From contig NZZG01000181.1 in the NCBI GenBank assembly GCA_002698575.1, forward strand, positions 1-44,357: a stretch of 44,357 nt of DNA, written 5' to 3'. The stretch comes from Pimelobacter sp. (GTDB lineage Bacteria; Actinomycetota; Actinomycetes; Propionibacteriales; Nocardioidaceae). Below are positions 1-8,594 of this stretch, piece after piece (positions within the stretch are counted from its first letter, which is position 1; every line of letters begins with the position of its first letter). Made by a program: the position numbers and the translations under genes. The notes under the pieces are model-generated. The model saw only the letters and a program-made list of their open reading frames with translations, was not told the origin of the DNA and ran no database searches.

Positions 1-234
1 CAGTCAACGGATGCCGAAGGCACCGCGAAGCGGGCGCCGCAGGCGATCCTTGACGGCGAGACCCGGTCGACTAAGCGCGCGGGCGCCCCACCGACCACGA
101 AGAACACCTCACCGACCACGAAGAGCACCCGCACCCACGAGGAGCGGGCGCGACACCCACCCGGCACAACAGACCACCCGGCACCGCACCGGGCACCACG
201 ATCACCCCCGACGAAGGGTCGCGCAGTAGCCTGA
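1..234 (+). CDS. 3' end of an unidentified gene (partial)
   Basis: The first frame is open from base 1 to a TGA at 232-234, with third codon positions almost all G or C as in the real genes here. It would encode about 77 residues rich in Thr, Pro, Lys and Arg with a repeated PTTK motif, so it looks like a disordered C-terminal tail. In other actinobacteria the genes before ispG are dxr and a site-2 (M50) protease, but nothing in this tail identifies either. Another frame stops at 51-53 and could be the true end of the upstream gene, so this is a weak call. Confidence 0.35.
   Translation, partial: QSTDAEGTAKRAPQAILDGETRSTKRAGAPPTTKNTSPTTKSTRTHEERARHPPGTTDHPAPHRAPRSPPTKGRAVA
227..232 (+). promoter_or_regulatory. 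-10 box of ispG, leaderless layout
   Basis: TAGCCT lies exactly 6 nt before the ispG ATG at 239 and no Shine-Dalgarno sequence precedes that ATG. This fits the actinobacterial leaderless pattern in which transcription starts at the A of the start codon. Confidence 0.6.
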
Positions 235-238
235 CGAC

Positions 239-1393
239 ATGAGCACCCCGATCAGTCTCGGCATGCCCGAAGCGCCCCCGCCGGTGCTCGCCCCGCGCCG
301 TCAGACCCGCCAGATCAAGGTCGGCGACGTCGGGGTGGGCAGCGACTCGCCGGTCTCGGTCCAGTCGATGACCACGACCCTGACCTCGGACGTCAACTCC
401 ACGCTCCAGCAGATCGCCGAGCTCACCGCGACGGGCTGCGACATCGTGCGCGTGGCGTGCCCCAGCCAGGACGACGCGGACGCGCTGCCGGAGATCGCCC
501 AGCACTCGCAGATCCCGGTCATCGCCGACATCCACTTCCAGCCGAAGTATGTCTACGCGGCCATCGACGCCGGGTGTGCCGCCGTACGCGTGAACCCCGG
601 CAACATCCGCAAGTTCGACGACCAGGTCAAGCAGATCGCGGCGGCCGCCAAGGACCGCGGGACGTCGATCCGGATCGGCGTCAACGCCGGGTCGCTGGAC
701 CCCCGCCTGCTGGAGAAGTACGGCAAGGCGACGCCCGAGGCGCTCGTCGAGTCGGCGGTGTGGGAGGCGAGCCTCTTCGAGGAGCACGACTTCCACGACT
801 TCAAGATCTCGGTCAAGCACAACGACCCGGTCGTGATGGTGCGGGCCTACGAGCTGCTCGCCGAGGCCGGTGACTGGCCGCTCCACCTCGGCGTCACCGA
901 GGCCGGACCGGCCTTCCAGGGCACGATCAAGTCGGCCACCGCGTTCGGGGCCCTGCTGAGCAAGGGGATCGGCGACACCATCCGGGTCAGCCTCTCGGCT
1001 CCTCCGGTGGAGGAGGTCAAGGTCGGGATCCAGATCCTGCAGAGCCTCAACCTGCGCCCGCGCAAGCTCGAGATCGTCTCCTGCCCCAGCTGTGGTCGCG
1101 CGCAGGTCGACGTCTACAAGCTCGCCGAGGAGGTCACCGCCGGCCTCGACGGGCTCGAGGTGCCCCTGAGGGTCGCCGTGATGGGCTGCGTGGTCAACGG
1201 ACCAGGGGAGGCCCGCGAGGCCGACCTCGGCGTGGCCTCCGGCAACGGCAAGGGTCAGATCTTCGTCAAGGGCGAGGTCATCAAGACCGTCCCCGAGTCG
1301 CAGATCGTGGAGACCCTGATCGAGGAGGCGATGCGGATCGCCGAGGGCATGGAGGCGGTCGAGGGCAGCACCGCCGACGTGAGTGTGTCGTAG
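239..1393 (+). CDS. ispG: 4-hydroxy-3-methylbut-2-enyl diphosphate synthase
   Basis: This is the 384-residue iron-sulfur enzyme of the penultimate step of the MEP isoprenoid pathway. It converts 2-C-methylerythritol 2,4-cyclodiphosphate to HMBPP in the cytoplasm, using reduced flavodoxin or ferredoxin. The N-terminal TIM-barrel begins with [15 protein letters not shown] and QSMTTT. The C-terminal cluster domain carries CPSCGR (Cys282 and Cys285) and [10 protein letters not shown] (Cys317), the three conserved [4Fe-4S] ligands. Length is normal for the two-domain bacterial form. The ATG at 239 is chosen because a TAGCCT box sits 6 nt upstream. The GNAT gene that follows is the usual actinobacterial neighbour. 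Identification is essentially certain. Confidence 0.97.
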   Translation: MSTPISLGMPEAPPPVLAPRRQTRQIKVGDVGVGSDSPVSVQSMTTTLTSDVNSTLQQIAELTATGCDIVRVACPSQDDADALPEIAQHSQIPVIADIHFQPKYVYAAIDAGCAAVRVNPGNIRKFDDQVKQIAAAAKDRGTSIRIGVNAGSLDPRLLEKYGKATPEALVESAVWEASLFEEHDFHDFKISVKHNDPVVMVRAYELLAEAGDWPLHLGVTEAGPAFQGTIKSATAFGALLSKGIGDTIRVSLSAPPVEEVKVGIQILQSLNLRPRKLEIVSCPSCGRAQVDVYKLAEEVTAGLDGLEVPLRVAVMGCVVNGPGEAREADLGVASGNGKGQIFVKGEVIKTVPESQIVETLIEEAMRIAEGMEAVEGSTADVSVS

Positions 1394-1422
1394 CAGGTCG
1401 CAGCCCGAAGAGCAGTGACGAC

Positions 1423-1428
1423 TAGGCT
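1423..1428 (+). promoter_or_regulatory. -10 box of GNAT gene, leaderless layout
   Basis: TAGGCT is followed by 7 nt and then GTG at 1436. It decides the start of the acetyltransferase gene in favour of 1436 over the in-frame GTG at 1415, which lies upstream of the box. Confidence 0.55.
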
Positions 1429-1435
1429 GCGCGAC

Positions 1436-2281
1436 GTGCCAGCCAGCCGTCACGGAATCAGGGTGTTGGGCACGCCCGACCTCGAGGACTTCCTCACCCT
1501 GGCCAACCGTGACCCCGTCGCGAACGTGTTCGCGCTCTACCGGGCCCGCACGACGAGCCTCGAGCCTCGCTGGCTCGGCGGGGAGATGTGGGGCAGGTTC
1601 GACAACGGCAGGCTCATCGCGGCCTGCCACGTCGGCGCCAACCTGGTCCCGATCGGTTGTGACGTCGACGACGCGCGGGCCTTCGCGGAGCGGGCGCTGA
1701 CCCGGAGCCGCACGTGCACCACGATCGTGGGGCCGCACGAGCCCGTGAGGGCCTTCTGGAACGCCGTCGCCGGCACCTGGGGTCGTCCCCGCGACACGCG
1801 TTGGATGCAGCCGCACCTGGTGATCGCCGAGGAGCCGCAGATCGCCGGCGACCCGCTGGTGCGCCGCACGGATCGCAACGACCTGTCCCTGGTCTATCCC
1901 GCCTGCGTGGCGATGTACTCCGAGGAGGTCGGGGTCTCGCCGGAGGCCGGCGGCACGTCGGACCTCTACCGTGCCCGCGTCACCCAGCTGATGACGCGAG
2001 GATGGTCCTTCGCCCGTTTCGAGGGCGGCAAGCTGATCTTCAAGGCCGAGGTCGCCTGCGCGACCGCCGAGGTCGCCCAGATCCAAGGCGTCTGGGTGCC
2101 TCCCGAACGGCGAGGGGAGGGGCTGGCCGTGCGCGGGATGGCATCGGTGGTGCGGCTGGTGCGCAAGGAGATCGCCCCGACGGTCTCGCTCTACGTCAAC
2201 GAGTGGAACCAGCCGGCACGCCGGGCCTACCGCCGGGTCGGCTTCAAGGAGACCCAGCGCTTCTCGACGATCATGTTCTGA
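1436..2281 (+). CDS. GNAT-family N-acetyltransferase (ispG-linked, two-part)
   Basis: A 281-residue protein whose C-terminal half is a GNAT acetyltransferase fold. The acetyl-CoA loop is seen as VWVPPERRGEGLAVRGMAS and is followed by the usual SLYVNEWNQPARRAYRRVGF segment. The N-terminal half (about 130 residues, starting near GTPDLEDFLTLANRDPVANV) resembles the DUF4081-type extension of actinobacterial GNATs encoded next to ispG. The substrate is unknown. The gene starts 42 bp after ispG and has its own TAGGCT box. GTG 1436 is preferred over GTG 1415 because of that box. Family assignment is firm; the role is not. Confidence 0.85.
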   Translation: MPASRHGIRVLGTPDLEDFLTLANRDPVANVFALYRARTTSLEPRWLGGEMWGRFDNGRLIAACHVGANLVPIGCDVDDARAFAERALTRSRTCTTIVGPHEPVRAFWNAVAGTWGRPRDTRWMQPHLVIAEEPQIAGDPLVRRTDRNDLSLVYPACVAMYSEEVGVSPEAGGTSDLYRARVTQLMTRGWSFARFEGGKLIFKAEVACATAEVAQIQGVWVPPERRGEGLAVRGMASVVRLVRKEIAPTVSLYVNEWNQPARRAYRRVGFKETQRFSTIMF

Positions 2282-2312
2282 CTCGTCGGGGACCGGACGC
2301 CGGGCTCGTGCG

Positions 2313-2318
2313 TAAGAT
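2313..2318 (+). promoter_or_regulatory. -10 box of DoxX-like gene, leaderless layout
   Basis: TAAGAT is followed by 7 nt and GTG at 2326. There is no Shine-Dalgarno sequence in the 7-nt interval. Confidence 0.5.
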
Positions 2319-2325
2319 CCGCGAC

Positions 2326-2688
2326 GTGAGCATCGAGCGCAGCACCAAGGTCCTGGCCGGCATCTTCGCGGTGAGCGGGGTGGTCCACCTCGTGAAGCCC
2401 GAGGCCTACGAGATGATCATGCCCGCGTGGGTGCCGGCGCACCGCGAGGTCATCCTGGGCAGTGGCGTCGCGGAGATCGCGCTCAGCGCCGGCCTGCTGG
2501 CTCCGAGGACCCGGCGGGTGGCGGGTTGGGGGAGCCTGGCGCTGCTGCTGGGGGTCTACCCGGCCAACGTGAAGATGGCGACCGACTCCCTGGCGACCAA
2601 GAACACGGGCTTCAAGGTGATCGCCTTCGCGCGCCTGCCGTTGCAGTGGCCGATGATCCGGTCGGCCCTCAAGGCCGCCCGGGGCTGA
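2326..2688 (+). CDS. DoxX-like small integral membrane protein
   Basis: A 120-residue hydrophobic protein beginning VSIERSTKVLAGIFAVSGVV. It shows about four membrane segments: near residues 7-20, a helix with EIALSAGLLAP, one with WGSLALLLGVYPANVKM, and a C-terminal amphipathic stretch ending in PLQWPMIRSALKAARG. The pattern GVVHLVKPEAYEMIMP is typical of DoxX-like or DUF417-like membrane proteins. Their function is not settled; some are linked to redox homeostasis. The same frame is open far upstream, antisense-free but over the GNAT gene, so the start is set at GTG 2326 by the TAAGAT box and by where the membrane protein begins. It converges on the DUF1499 gene. Confidence 0.75.
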   Translation: MSIERSTKVLAGIFAVSGVVHLVKPEAYEMIMPAWVPAHREVILGSGVAEIALSAGLLAPRTRRVAGWGSLALLLGVYPANVKMATDSLATKNTGFKVIAFARLPLQWPMIRSALKAARG

Positions 2689-2709
2689 TCCACCGCGCAG
2701 CCCTGGGGC

Positions 2710-3084
2710 TCAGCCGGCGAGCGCGGCGACCAGGTTGGCGCGGACGACGGTCATCCGCTTGCGGTTGGCACCGAGGTCGGAGCCGGCGTACGGCACCGAC
2801 TCGGAGCGGAAGTGCACCAGGTTGTCCTCGGCATCGACCTCGAACTCCACGGTGTCCTTGAAGCGGATGACCTTCGTCTTGAAGATCGCCTTGACGTAGC
2901 CGCCGTCGTCCTCGACGACCGCGGTGCGCGGGAACTCGGCGATCACCTGCAGCACCGCCGCCCTGGCCTGGTCGGGGGTGCCGGTGAACGGCACCGGCTC
3001 CATGGCGCAGTACTTCTGGGTGTCCAGCGTCGAGACACACTTCTGTGAGCCTTCGGGGCACGGGGTGATGCGCTTGGCGGGCAT
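2710..3084 (-). CDS. DUF1499 domain protein
   Basis: A 124-residue protein beginning MPAKRITPCPEGSQKCVSTL. It has the DUF1499 features: a Cys-containing N-terminus with a short CVST motif, a central VIAEFPRTAVVEDDGGYV segment, and VDAEDNLVHFRSES near the end, followed by a GANRKRM motif. The family has no established biochemical role. It has no obvious signal peptide. GGAGG sits 6 nt before the ATG on the minus strand. It lies 55 bp downstream of the beta-propeller gene on the same strand, so the two may be cotranscribed. Confidence 0.8.
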   Translation of the reverse strand: MPAKRITPCPEGSQKCVSTLDTQKYCAMEPVPFTGTPDQARAAVLQVIAEFPRTAVVEDDGGYVKAIFKTKVIRFKDTVEFEVDAEDNLVHFRSESVPYAGSDLGANRKRMTVVRANLVAALAG

Positions 3085-3139
3085 GGTGATCCTCCGGGTT
3101 GCTGCGGATCGCTGACGGTGACGACCTCGCTCCCGAACG

Positions 3140-4144
3140 CTACCCGGCAGGGCGGCTGAACAGTGGCTCCTCGGCCGAGACGGTGGGTCGGTACACGGGG
3201 GTCGCTCGCAGGTCCGAGGCGCGCTCGCAGTCGCCGGCCGAGCAGCGCACGGTCGCGGCCTTCTTCCTCGCGTTGGCGTCGATGAGCAGGTCGGTCTCGC
3301 TCTCCCACGAGATCGCCCCGAAGAAGCCGCCCACCTTGTACGACGCCAATAGACGCCCCCGGACCTTGCGCTCGGAGACCCGGTTGGGGCCGAGGCCGTC
3401 GGCGAGGATGTAGGTGTTGACCATCCTCTTGCCGTCCGGCGAGAAGCGCAGGACAGCCTCCTCGCAGGAGCGCCAGATCTTCTTCTTCGGCCTGGTCAGC
3501 GGCGCCACGACCGTGCACCCACCGTCGTACGGGTCGTCGGTGAAGAGCGCCATCCGGTCGCTGCTGATGTCCGCGCGGTAGACCGGCCGCTTGGTGATGG
3601 TCGTGCGAGAGCCCGTGGTCCAGTCGTAGTCGGTCGCGCCCTCCTCGAAGCTGGCGACGACCAGGTGGTCGCCGTCCAGGTCCAGCAGGCTCGGGTAGCC
3701 GCGGAACCCGCGGCCGGTGGCGAGAAGCTCGCCGTCCACGGCCGAGCGGACGTCGATGGAGGTGCGTCGCGCGATCTTGTCGAGCACCGCGATCGTGGAT
3801 CCGTCGTCGGAGAGCAGCACCTGCTCGGGGCTGCTCTGGACCAGCCGGACCTCCTCGGCCCCCGGTCGGACCCGCACCACCTGGAAGCGCTCCTTGCGCA
3901 GCACCTGCACGACGTAGGCCTCGCCCGAGGTGCCGAGCAGGAAGCGCTGCTTGCCGCGCACCTTCACGCTGACGTCCCCGTCGACGACCTCCTTGCCCTC
4001 GATGTGCGGCACGCGGACGTCGTCGCCGCGATCGAGCTTCCTCGGGTTCACCGAGACGGTGTCACCTGCGGCGCTGGCGTGCGGCAGTGGGGCGAGGGCG
4101 GCGATCAGTGCGGCGGCACACGCAGCGCCGATGGTCTTCTTCAC
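3140..4144 (-). CDS. Secreted beta-propeller-like protein
   Basis: A 334-residue protein starting VKKTIGAACAAALIAALAPLPHASA, a clear Sec signal peptide with likely cleavage after ASA. The mature part has repeated blade-like units of about 40 residues (for example LLSDDGSTIAVLD, LLDLDGDHLVVASF, LRFSPDGKRMVNTYI), as in WD40/TolB-like propellers. No catalytic motif is visible; a binding or scaffold role at the cell surface is an inference. The frame is open 20 codons further upstream, but GTG 4144 is chosen because GGGAG lies 8 nt before it and the signal peptide begins there. The divergent proS promoter region holds an inverted repeat that could affect both genes. Confidence 0.65.
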   Translation of the reverse strand: MKKTIGAACAAALIAALAPLPHASAAGDTVSVNPRKLDRGDDVRVPHIEGKEVVDGDVSVKVRGKQRFLLGTSGEAYVVQVLRKERFQVVRVRPGAEEVRLVQSSPEQVLLSDDGSTIAVLDKIARRTSIDVRSAVDGELLATGRGFRGYPSLLDLDGDHLVVASFEEGATDYDWTTGSRTTITKRPVYRADISSDRMALFTDDPYDGGCTVVAPLTRPKKKIWRSCEEAVLRFSPDGKRMVNTYILADGLGPNRVSERKVRGRLLASYKVGGFFGAISWESETDLLIDANARKKAATVRCSAGDCERASDLRATPVYRPTVSAEEPLFSRPAG

Positions 4145-4209
4145 GTGAGGTCTCCCGAGGGTCGAGGTCCGGCCCAGCCTGACAGGTGGTCCGGCGTACA
4201 TCATGGTGA

Positions 4210-4234
4210 CGCAACCAGGAACTCATTGGTTGCG
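4210..4234. promoter_or_regulatory. Operator-like inverted repeat before proS
   Basis: CGCAACCA (4210-4217) and TGGTTGCG (4227-4234) form a perfect 8-bp inverted repeat with a 9-bp spacer. It lies between the divergent beta-propeller gene and proS. The right arm falls where the -35 region of the proS promoter would be, so a bound dimeric regulator could block it. No cognate regulator is known. Confidence 0.4.
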
Positions 4235-4250
4235 CTCCCGGGGTCACAAG

Positions 4251-4256
4251 TAGCCT
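4251..4256 (+). promoter_or_regulatory. -10 box of proS, leaderless layout
   Basis: TAGCCT is separated by 6 nt from the ATG at 4263, which predicts a transcript with no 5' leader. That argues against a T-box element controlling this tRNA synthetase gene. Confidence 0.6.
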
Positions 4257-4262
4257 CGCCCC

Positions 4263-6035
4263 ATGATCATGAGGATGTCGAGCCTGTTCGTGCGGACCCT
4301 GCGTGACGACCCCGCGGACGCCGAGGTGCCGAGCCACCGGTTGCTCGTGCGCGCGGGCTACATCCGACGCGCCGCTCCGGGCATCTACACCTGGCTGCCG
4401 CTGGGTCTGCGGGTGCTGCGCAGGATCGAGGCCATCATCCGCGAGGAGATGGACGCGATCGGCGCCCAGGAGCTGTCGTTCCCCGCGCTGCTTCCCCGCG
4501 AGCCCTACGAGGCGACCAACCGGTGGACCGAGTACGGCGACGGCATCTTCCGGCTCCAGGACCGCAAGGGCGCCGACTACCTGCTCGGGCCCACCCACGA
4601 GGAGATGTTCACCCTCGTCGTCAAGGACCTCTACTCCTCCTACAAGGACCTCCCGCTCTCGATCTACCAGATCCAGACGAAGTACCGCGACGAGGCGCGA
4701 CCCCGGGCCGGGCTGCTGCGTGGTCGCGAGTTCATCATGAAGGACTCCTACTCCTTCGACGTCGACGACGCCGGCCTCGACGAGAGCTACCAGAAGCACC
4801 GCGACGCCTACATCCGGATCTTCGACAAGCTCGGGTTCTCCTACGTCATCGTCTCCGCCCACTCCGGCGCGATGGGTGGCTCCCGCTCGGAGGAGTTCCT
4901 GGCGCGCGCGGCGGTGGGGGAGGACACCTTCGTGCAGTGCACGCACTGCGACTACGCGGCCAACGTCGAGGCGGTGGAGTTCCCGACGCCCGACGCCGTT
5001 GCGTACGACGACGTGCCCGCGGCCCACGCGGAGACGACGCCCGACACGCCCACGATCGACTCGCTGGTCGCCCACCTCGACGCCGCGTTCCCGCGCGAGG
5101 ACCGAGCATGGAGCGGCGCCGACACGCTCAAGAACGTCCTGCTCGTGCTCGAGCACCCCGACGGCACCAGCGAGCCGCTGGCCATCGGCCTGCCCGGGGA
5201 CCGCGAGGTCGACGAGAAGCGGCTCGAGGCGCACGTCTACCCCGCCGAGTTCCGACCCTTCGGTGAGGCCGACTTCGCCGCGTACCCCGACCTGGTGAAG
5301 GGCTACATCGGTCCCGCCGTGCTGGGCGAGCAGAGCAAGACCGGCATCCGTTACCTCGTCGACCCGCGGGTGGTCACCGGCACCCGGTGGGTCACCGGGG
5401 CGAACGTGGACGGCTCGCACGTCATCGACCTGGTGGCCGGGCGCGACTTCACCCCCGACGGCACCATCGAGGCCGCCGAGGTGCGGGCCGGCGACCCCTG
5501 CCCGCGCCTGGACGGCGGCACGCTCCAGGCCGAGCGGGGGCTGGAGATGGGCCACATCTTCCAGCTCGGCCGCAAGTTCGCCGAGGCGCTCGACCTGAAG
5601 GTGCTGGACCAGAACGGCAAGCTCGTCACCGTCACCATGGGCTCCTACGGCATCGGTCCCTCCCGCGCGGTGGCGGCGATCGCCGAGGGCACCCTCGACG
5701 ACGTCGGGCTCTGCTGGCCGCGCGAGGTCGCGCCGGCCGACGTCCACCTCGTCGCCGCCGGCAAGGACGACTCGCTGTACTCCACCGCCGAGGAGATCGC
5801 CCGCGAGCTGGAGTCCGCCGGTGTCCAGGTGCTCTACGACGACCGTCGCGGCAAGATCAGCCCCGGGGTGAAGTTCAAGGACGCCGAGCTGATCGGGGTG
5901 CCCACCATCGTCGTGGTCGGCAAGAGCCTGGGCGAGTCCGGCACGGTCGAGGTCAAAGATCGCCGCTCGGGAGAGCGCGAGGACGTGGCGCTCGACTCGG
6001 TCGTCGACCACCTGGTGGCCCTGGTCCGGTCGTGA
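4263..6035 (+). CDS. proS: Prolyl-tRNA synthetase, bacterial type
   Basis: A 590-residue class II aminoacyl-tRNA synthetase that attaches proline to tRNA-Pro. Class II motif 1 lies in the N-terminal region around [19 protein letters not shown], motif 2 is seen as [20 protein letters not shown] followed by DSYSF, and motif 3 as [15 protein letters not shown] near residue 460. Between motifs 2 and 3 lies the editing (INS) domain of about 180 residues that marks the bacterial, not archaeal, type and clears alanyl-tRNA-Pro. The anticodon-binding domain forms the end ([18 protein letters not shown]). ATG 4263 is supported by the TAGCCT box. The stop overlaps the start of the HAD gene (GTGA), so the two are translationally coupled. 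Confidence 0.97.
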   Translation: MIMRMSSLFVRTLRDDPADAEVPSHRLLVRAGYIRRAAPGIYTWLPLGLRVLRRIEAIIREEMDAIGAQELSFPALLPREPYEATNRWTEYGDGIFRLQDRKGADYLLGPTHEEMFTLVVKDLYSSYKDLPLSIYQIQTKYRDEARPRAGLLRGREFIMKDSYSFDVDDAGLDESYQKHRDAYIRIFDKLGFSYVIVSAHSGAMGGSRSEEFLARAAVGEDTFVQCTHCDYAANVEAVEFPTPDAVAYDDVPAAHAETTPDTPTIDSLVAHLDAAFPREDRAWSGADTLKNVLLVLEHPDGTSEPLAIGLPGDREVDEKRLEAHVYPAEFRPFGEADFAAYPDLVKGYIGPAVLGEQSKTGIRYLVDPRVVTGTRWVTGANVDGSHVIDLVAGRDFTPDGTIEAAEVRAGDPCPRLDGGTLQAERGLEMGHIFQLGRKFAEALDLKVLDQNGKLVTVTMGSYGIGPSRAVAAIAEGTLDDVGLCWPREVAPADVHLVAAGKDDSLYSTAEEIARELESAGVQVLYDDRRGKISPGVKFKDAELIGVPTIVVVGKSLGESGTVEVKDRRSGEREDVALDSVVDHLVALVRS

Positions 6036-6748
6036 GCGCGGCGAGGGTCGGAATCGACGCGGTCATCTTCGACTGGGGCGGCACGCTGACCCGCTGGCAC
6101 GACATCGACTTCCACGCCGAGTCGCTCGCGCTGGCGCAGGCCGTCGTCGACGCCGACCACGACATCGAGGTCTCCCGGGAGCGACTGCACCGGGCAGGGG
6201 CGACGATCTGGGGTCGCAGTCGCGACCACCAGCAGAGCGCCACGGTGGCCGACCTGTTCACCGAGGCGGGGCTGCGTCACGACCCCGACCTCCTGCAGGC
6301 CTACTACGCCTTCTGGGAGCCGCACACGTCGACCGATCCCGAGGTCGCGCCGCTGTGGCAGGCTCTGCGAGAGCGGGGCATCAAGGTCGGCGTCCTGTCC
6401 AACACCATCTGGCCGAGGGCGGTGCACGAGGGCTACTTCCGACGCGACGGGGTGGACCACCTCATCGACGGCGACGTCTACTCCAGCGAGATCGCCTGGA
6501 CCAAGCCGTCGCCGCGGGCCTTCGGCGCGGCGATGGACGCCGTGGAAGCCGGCGACCCCGCGCGATGCGTCTACGTGGGGGACCGACTCTTCGACGACGT
6601 GTGGGGAGCCCAGAACGCCGGGCTGCGCGCGATCCACGTCCCCCACAGCGCCATCCCTCCCGAGCAGGTCGGCCACACCGAGGGGAGACCCGACGCCGTG
6701 ACGCACACCCTGTCCGACGTGCTCGCGATCGTCGACGCCTGGTCGTGA
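6032..6748 (+). CDS. HAD-superfamily hydrolase (phosphatase-like)
   Basis: A 238-residue HAD subfamily IA protein. Motif I is FDWGGTLT; the Asp nucleophile is present, but the usual second Asp two residues on is Gly, a variant common in actinobacterial HADs. Motif II is VLSNT, motif III Lys sits in TKPSPRAF, and motif IV is [19 protein letters not shown] cap domain of about 80 helical residues lies between motifs I and II. The substrate cannot be read from the sequence; small phosphate esters are typical. GTG 6032 is chosen because it overlaps the proS stop codon and starts just before motif I. The longer open frame upstream lies inside proS. Confidence 0.85.
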   Translation: MSAARVGIDAVIFDWGGTLTRWHDIDFHAESLALAQAVVDADHDIEVSRERLHRAGATIWGRSRDHQQSATVADLFTEAGLRHDPDLLQAYYAFWEPHTSTDPEVAPLWQALRERGIKVGVLSNTIWPRAVHEGYFRRDGVDHLIDGDVYSSEIAWTKPSPRAFGAAMDAVEAGDPARCVYVGDRLFDDVWGAQNAGLRAIHVPHSAIPPEQVGHTEGRPDAVTHTLSDVLAIVDAWS

Positions 6749-6761
6749 GGGTCCGCTGTGC

Positions 6762-6792
6762 GGTTGCACGTTCGTGCAAGCGCACAAACCTG
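6762..6792 (+). promoter_or_regulatory. Palindromic element A upstream of secreted protease
   Basis: A 31-bp element containing TTGCAC, TTCGTGC and GCACAAACC. A close copy (30 bp, few differences) lies at 31386-31415 before the other secreted metalloprotease gene. Here it ends 101 bp before the ATG at 6894. A shared regulator site is the simplest reading. Confidence 0.55.
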
Positions 6793-6893
6793 GCCCGCCA
6801 CGACGTTCGGCATTGCTGACTCGATGCCGCAATAGTTCCGGGATCGGGCCGACAATCCTGCGGCTCGTCCTCTCCTGGAAGGGCATCACGTCG

Positions 6894-7886
6894 ATGCGTC
6901 TCACACTCTCGGGCACCCTGGCCGCCACCGCGGCCGGGGTGCTGATGACCGCGCTCGTCCCCGCGTCTCCGGCCTCGTCCATGACCCCCGCCGGTGGAGC
7001 CGGCCCGATCGCCGGGGTGGAGCAGGAGTGCTTCACCCCCGACGCAGGTGTCGCGGCCTCGGCGCGCGGCGGGCAGGAGCACGACCACCGCAGCGTCTCG
7101 GCGGAGCAGCAGCGGCGGATCGAGGCACGCACCGAGCGGATCCTGGCCGCCAAGGGTGGGAACGGGAAGGGCAAGCCCGGTGGCGGAGGTGGAGGCGGAG
7201 GTGGGGGCGGCGGCGCCGTCCAGGTGGGAGGCACCATCCCCGTCTACGTCCACGTCATGGCCGCCAGCAACGGCGACGGTGACGTCACCGACACCCAGGT
7301 CGCCCAGCAGATCGCCGTCCTCAACGCCACCTACGGCGGGCAGGAGTCGTCCTCGGCGGTGGACACGGCGTTCACCTTCACCCTCGCCGGCACCGACCGG
7401 TTCTACAACAACACCTGGCACGGGGACGGGGCCAGCAGCAAGTACCGCAAGGCCACCCGTCAGGGAGGCGCCGACGCCCTCAACATCTGGCTGGTCGACT
7501 TCGACTACCTCGGCGTCGCGACCTTCCCGTGGGACTACGCCCGCAACGGTGCGATCGACGGCATCCGCGTGCACGTCGACTCCCTGCCCGGCGGCGACAT
7601 CGCCAACTACAACCTCGGCGAGACCGCCACGCACGAGGCCGGACACTGGCTCGGGCTCTACCACACGTTCCAGGGCGGCTGCACGAGCACCAACGACGAG
7701 GTCGCCGACACGCCCGCCCAGAGCAGCCCGACCAGCGACTGCCCCGAGGGGCGCGACTCCTGCTCGCTGCCCGGCCTCGACCCCATCCACAACTACATGG
7801 ACTACAGCTTCGACGCCTGCTACGACCGGTTCTCCGCCGGTCAGAGCACCCGGATGTCGGAGATGTTCAGCGCCTATCGCGCCTGA
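6894..7886 (+). CDS. Secreted zinc metalloprotease, pappalysin/M43-like
   Basis: A 330-residue exported metzincin. A Sec signal peptide (MRLTLSGTLAATAAGVLMTA, cleavage after ASPASS or nearby) is followed by a charged pro-region, a linker of twelve consecutive glycines near residue 100, and a catalytic domain. The zinc site is HEAGHWLGLYH (from residue 247, HEXXHXXGXXH), and NYMDYSFDAC gives the Met-turn. Cysteine-rich segments around the active site (GGCTSTND, DCPEGRDSC) match M43 enzymes of the pappalysin/cytophagalysin group. It probably degrades extracellular protein. The frame is open 40 codons upstream, but ATG 6894 is chosen by the signal peptide and a GGAAGG 10 nt before it. Confidence 0.85.
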   Translation: MRLTLSGTLAATAAGVLMTALVPASPASSMTPAGGAGPIAGVEQECFTPDAGVAASARGGQEHDHRSVSAEQQRRIEARTERILAAKGGNGKGKPGGGGGGGGGGGGAVQVGGTIPVYVHVMAASNGDGDVTDTQVAQQIAVLNATYGGQESSSAVDTAFTFTLAGTDRFYNNTWHGDGASSKYRKATRQGGADALNIWLVDFDYLGVATFPWDYARNGAIDGIRVHVDSLPGGDIANYNLGETATHEAGHWLGLYHTFQGGCTSTNDEVADTPAQSSPTSDCPEGRDSCSLPGLDPIHNYMDYSFDACYDRFSAGQSTRMSEMFSAYRA

Positions 7887-8074
7887 CGGCCGCGGCCCGG
7901 GGGAGGACCGCCCCACCCGCGCAGGGGCTGCAGGTATTTGCAATGCATCTTTGTGATGGGTCCCGGGTAGCGCCTTTCGGGCCAGGGCTGTTGCAGAATC
8001 ATGCACAGAGGGAATCCCCTCCGGGCCCACCCGGATCCCTCGCCCGGCCTGTCCCTTGGCCACAGCGGTCCGTG

Positions 8075-8123
8075 TACTCGTCCCTTCCGGGGAGCATCTC
8101 GGGAGTTCCCCGGAGGACGAGTA
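8075..8123. terminator. Long stem-loop between convergent genes
   Basis: TACTCGTCC (8075-8083) pairs with GGACGAGTA (8115-8123), and inside it TCCGGGGA (8086-8093) pairs with TCCCCGGA (8107-8114). That gives 17 bp with a 2-nt bulge and a 13-nt loop. It lies in the 291-bp gap between the convergent protease and DUF4439 genes. There is no T-run, so a bidirectional terminator or a structured RNA are both possible. The rest of the gap shows only a short AT-richer patch near 7931-7965. Confidence 0.5.
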
Positions 8124-8177
8124 TGCGGACCGGCCTGGTTTTCGCCCAGGGCGCCACGGCCTGCCGAGCTCCGGCCG

Positions 8178-8594
8178 TCAGCGGCCGGGCAGGGGCCGAG
8201 GTCGGCCGCCCAGGGCGATCTCGCGCAGGGCGATCTCGATGAGGGTGTCCACGGCGAAGCGACGCTCGGCCGTCGGGCTGCTGGCCACGAGGAACCCGTA
8301 CGTCGCCGCGCAGCTGCGCTCGACCTGGAGCGCCTGTCGCCGGATCCGCGCCGGATCGCCCTGCACGTCGTCGAGGTCGTACGCCGCCGCCGCAGCCACG
8401 GGCTCCCCGTCGACCTCGCGGACGCGGGACACCAGGTCGTCGCGGCGGGTGCGGTGGACCGCGTAGGCCTCGCGCAGCAACGCGGACAGCTCCGGCTCGG
8501 CCGACTGCGAGGTCTGCGCGCCCAGGTAGCCGATCACGAAGACGGCGGCCTGCTCGGCGGCCAGGGTGTCCTGCAGGGCGTCGAGGTAGGTCAC
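8178..8594 (-). CDS. DUF4439 ferritin-like protein
   Basis: A 138-residue, almost wholly helical protein of the DUF4439 ferritin-like family. The first helix (LQDTLAAEQAAVFVIGYLGA) and the fourth (FAVDTLIEIALREIALG) are characteristic, with acidic and basic positions at helix faces (AVHRTRRDDL). Some carboxylate and His positions expected of a di-iron centre are present (Glu14, His47), but a full EXXH pair is not obvious, so iron binding is uncertain. The start GTG at 8594 overlaps the stop of the upstream lipoprotein gene (GTGA). It belongs to the small operon next to rimP common in this group. Confidence 0.8.
   Translation of the reverse strand: MTYLDALQDTLAAEQAAVFVIGYLGAQTSQSAEPELSALLREAYAVHRTRRDDLVSRVREVDGEPVAAAAAYDLDDVQGDPARIRRQALQVERSCAATYGFLVASSPTAERRFAVDTLIEIALREIALGGRPRPLPGR

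Noticed and set aside
11..229. 72-codon open frame at the left edge
   Set aside because: The product is a run of Arg, Pro and Thr, and another frame over the same bases has better third-position composition and is open to the edge.
71..2086. Long minus-strand open frame of 671 codons across ispG and the GNAT gene
   Set aside because: It mirrors the codon positions of real plus-strand genes. In DNA this GC-rich, stop codons are rare in antisense frames, and the translation is low-complexity with no domain.
4200..4262. T-box or other leader RNA for proS
   Set aside because: The TAGCCT box lies 6 nt from the ATG, which leaves no leader, and no T-box core motif is visible.
4062..6011. Minus-strand open frame of 649 codons opposite proS
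   Set aside because: It is antisense to an unmistakable proS, has no family motif and is rich in Asp, Val, Leu and Arg as expected of a shadow frame.
7900..7990. Riboswitch or attachment site in the AT-richer patch after the M43-like protease gene
   Set aside because: TTGCA and ATGCA recur loosely but I can fit no known riboswitch core, and no integrase or mobile gene is nearby.
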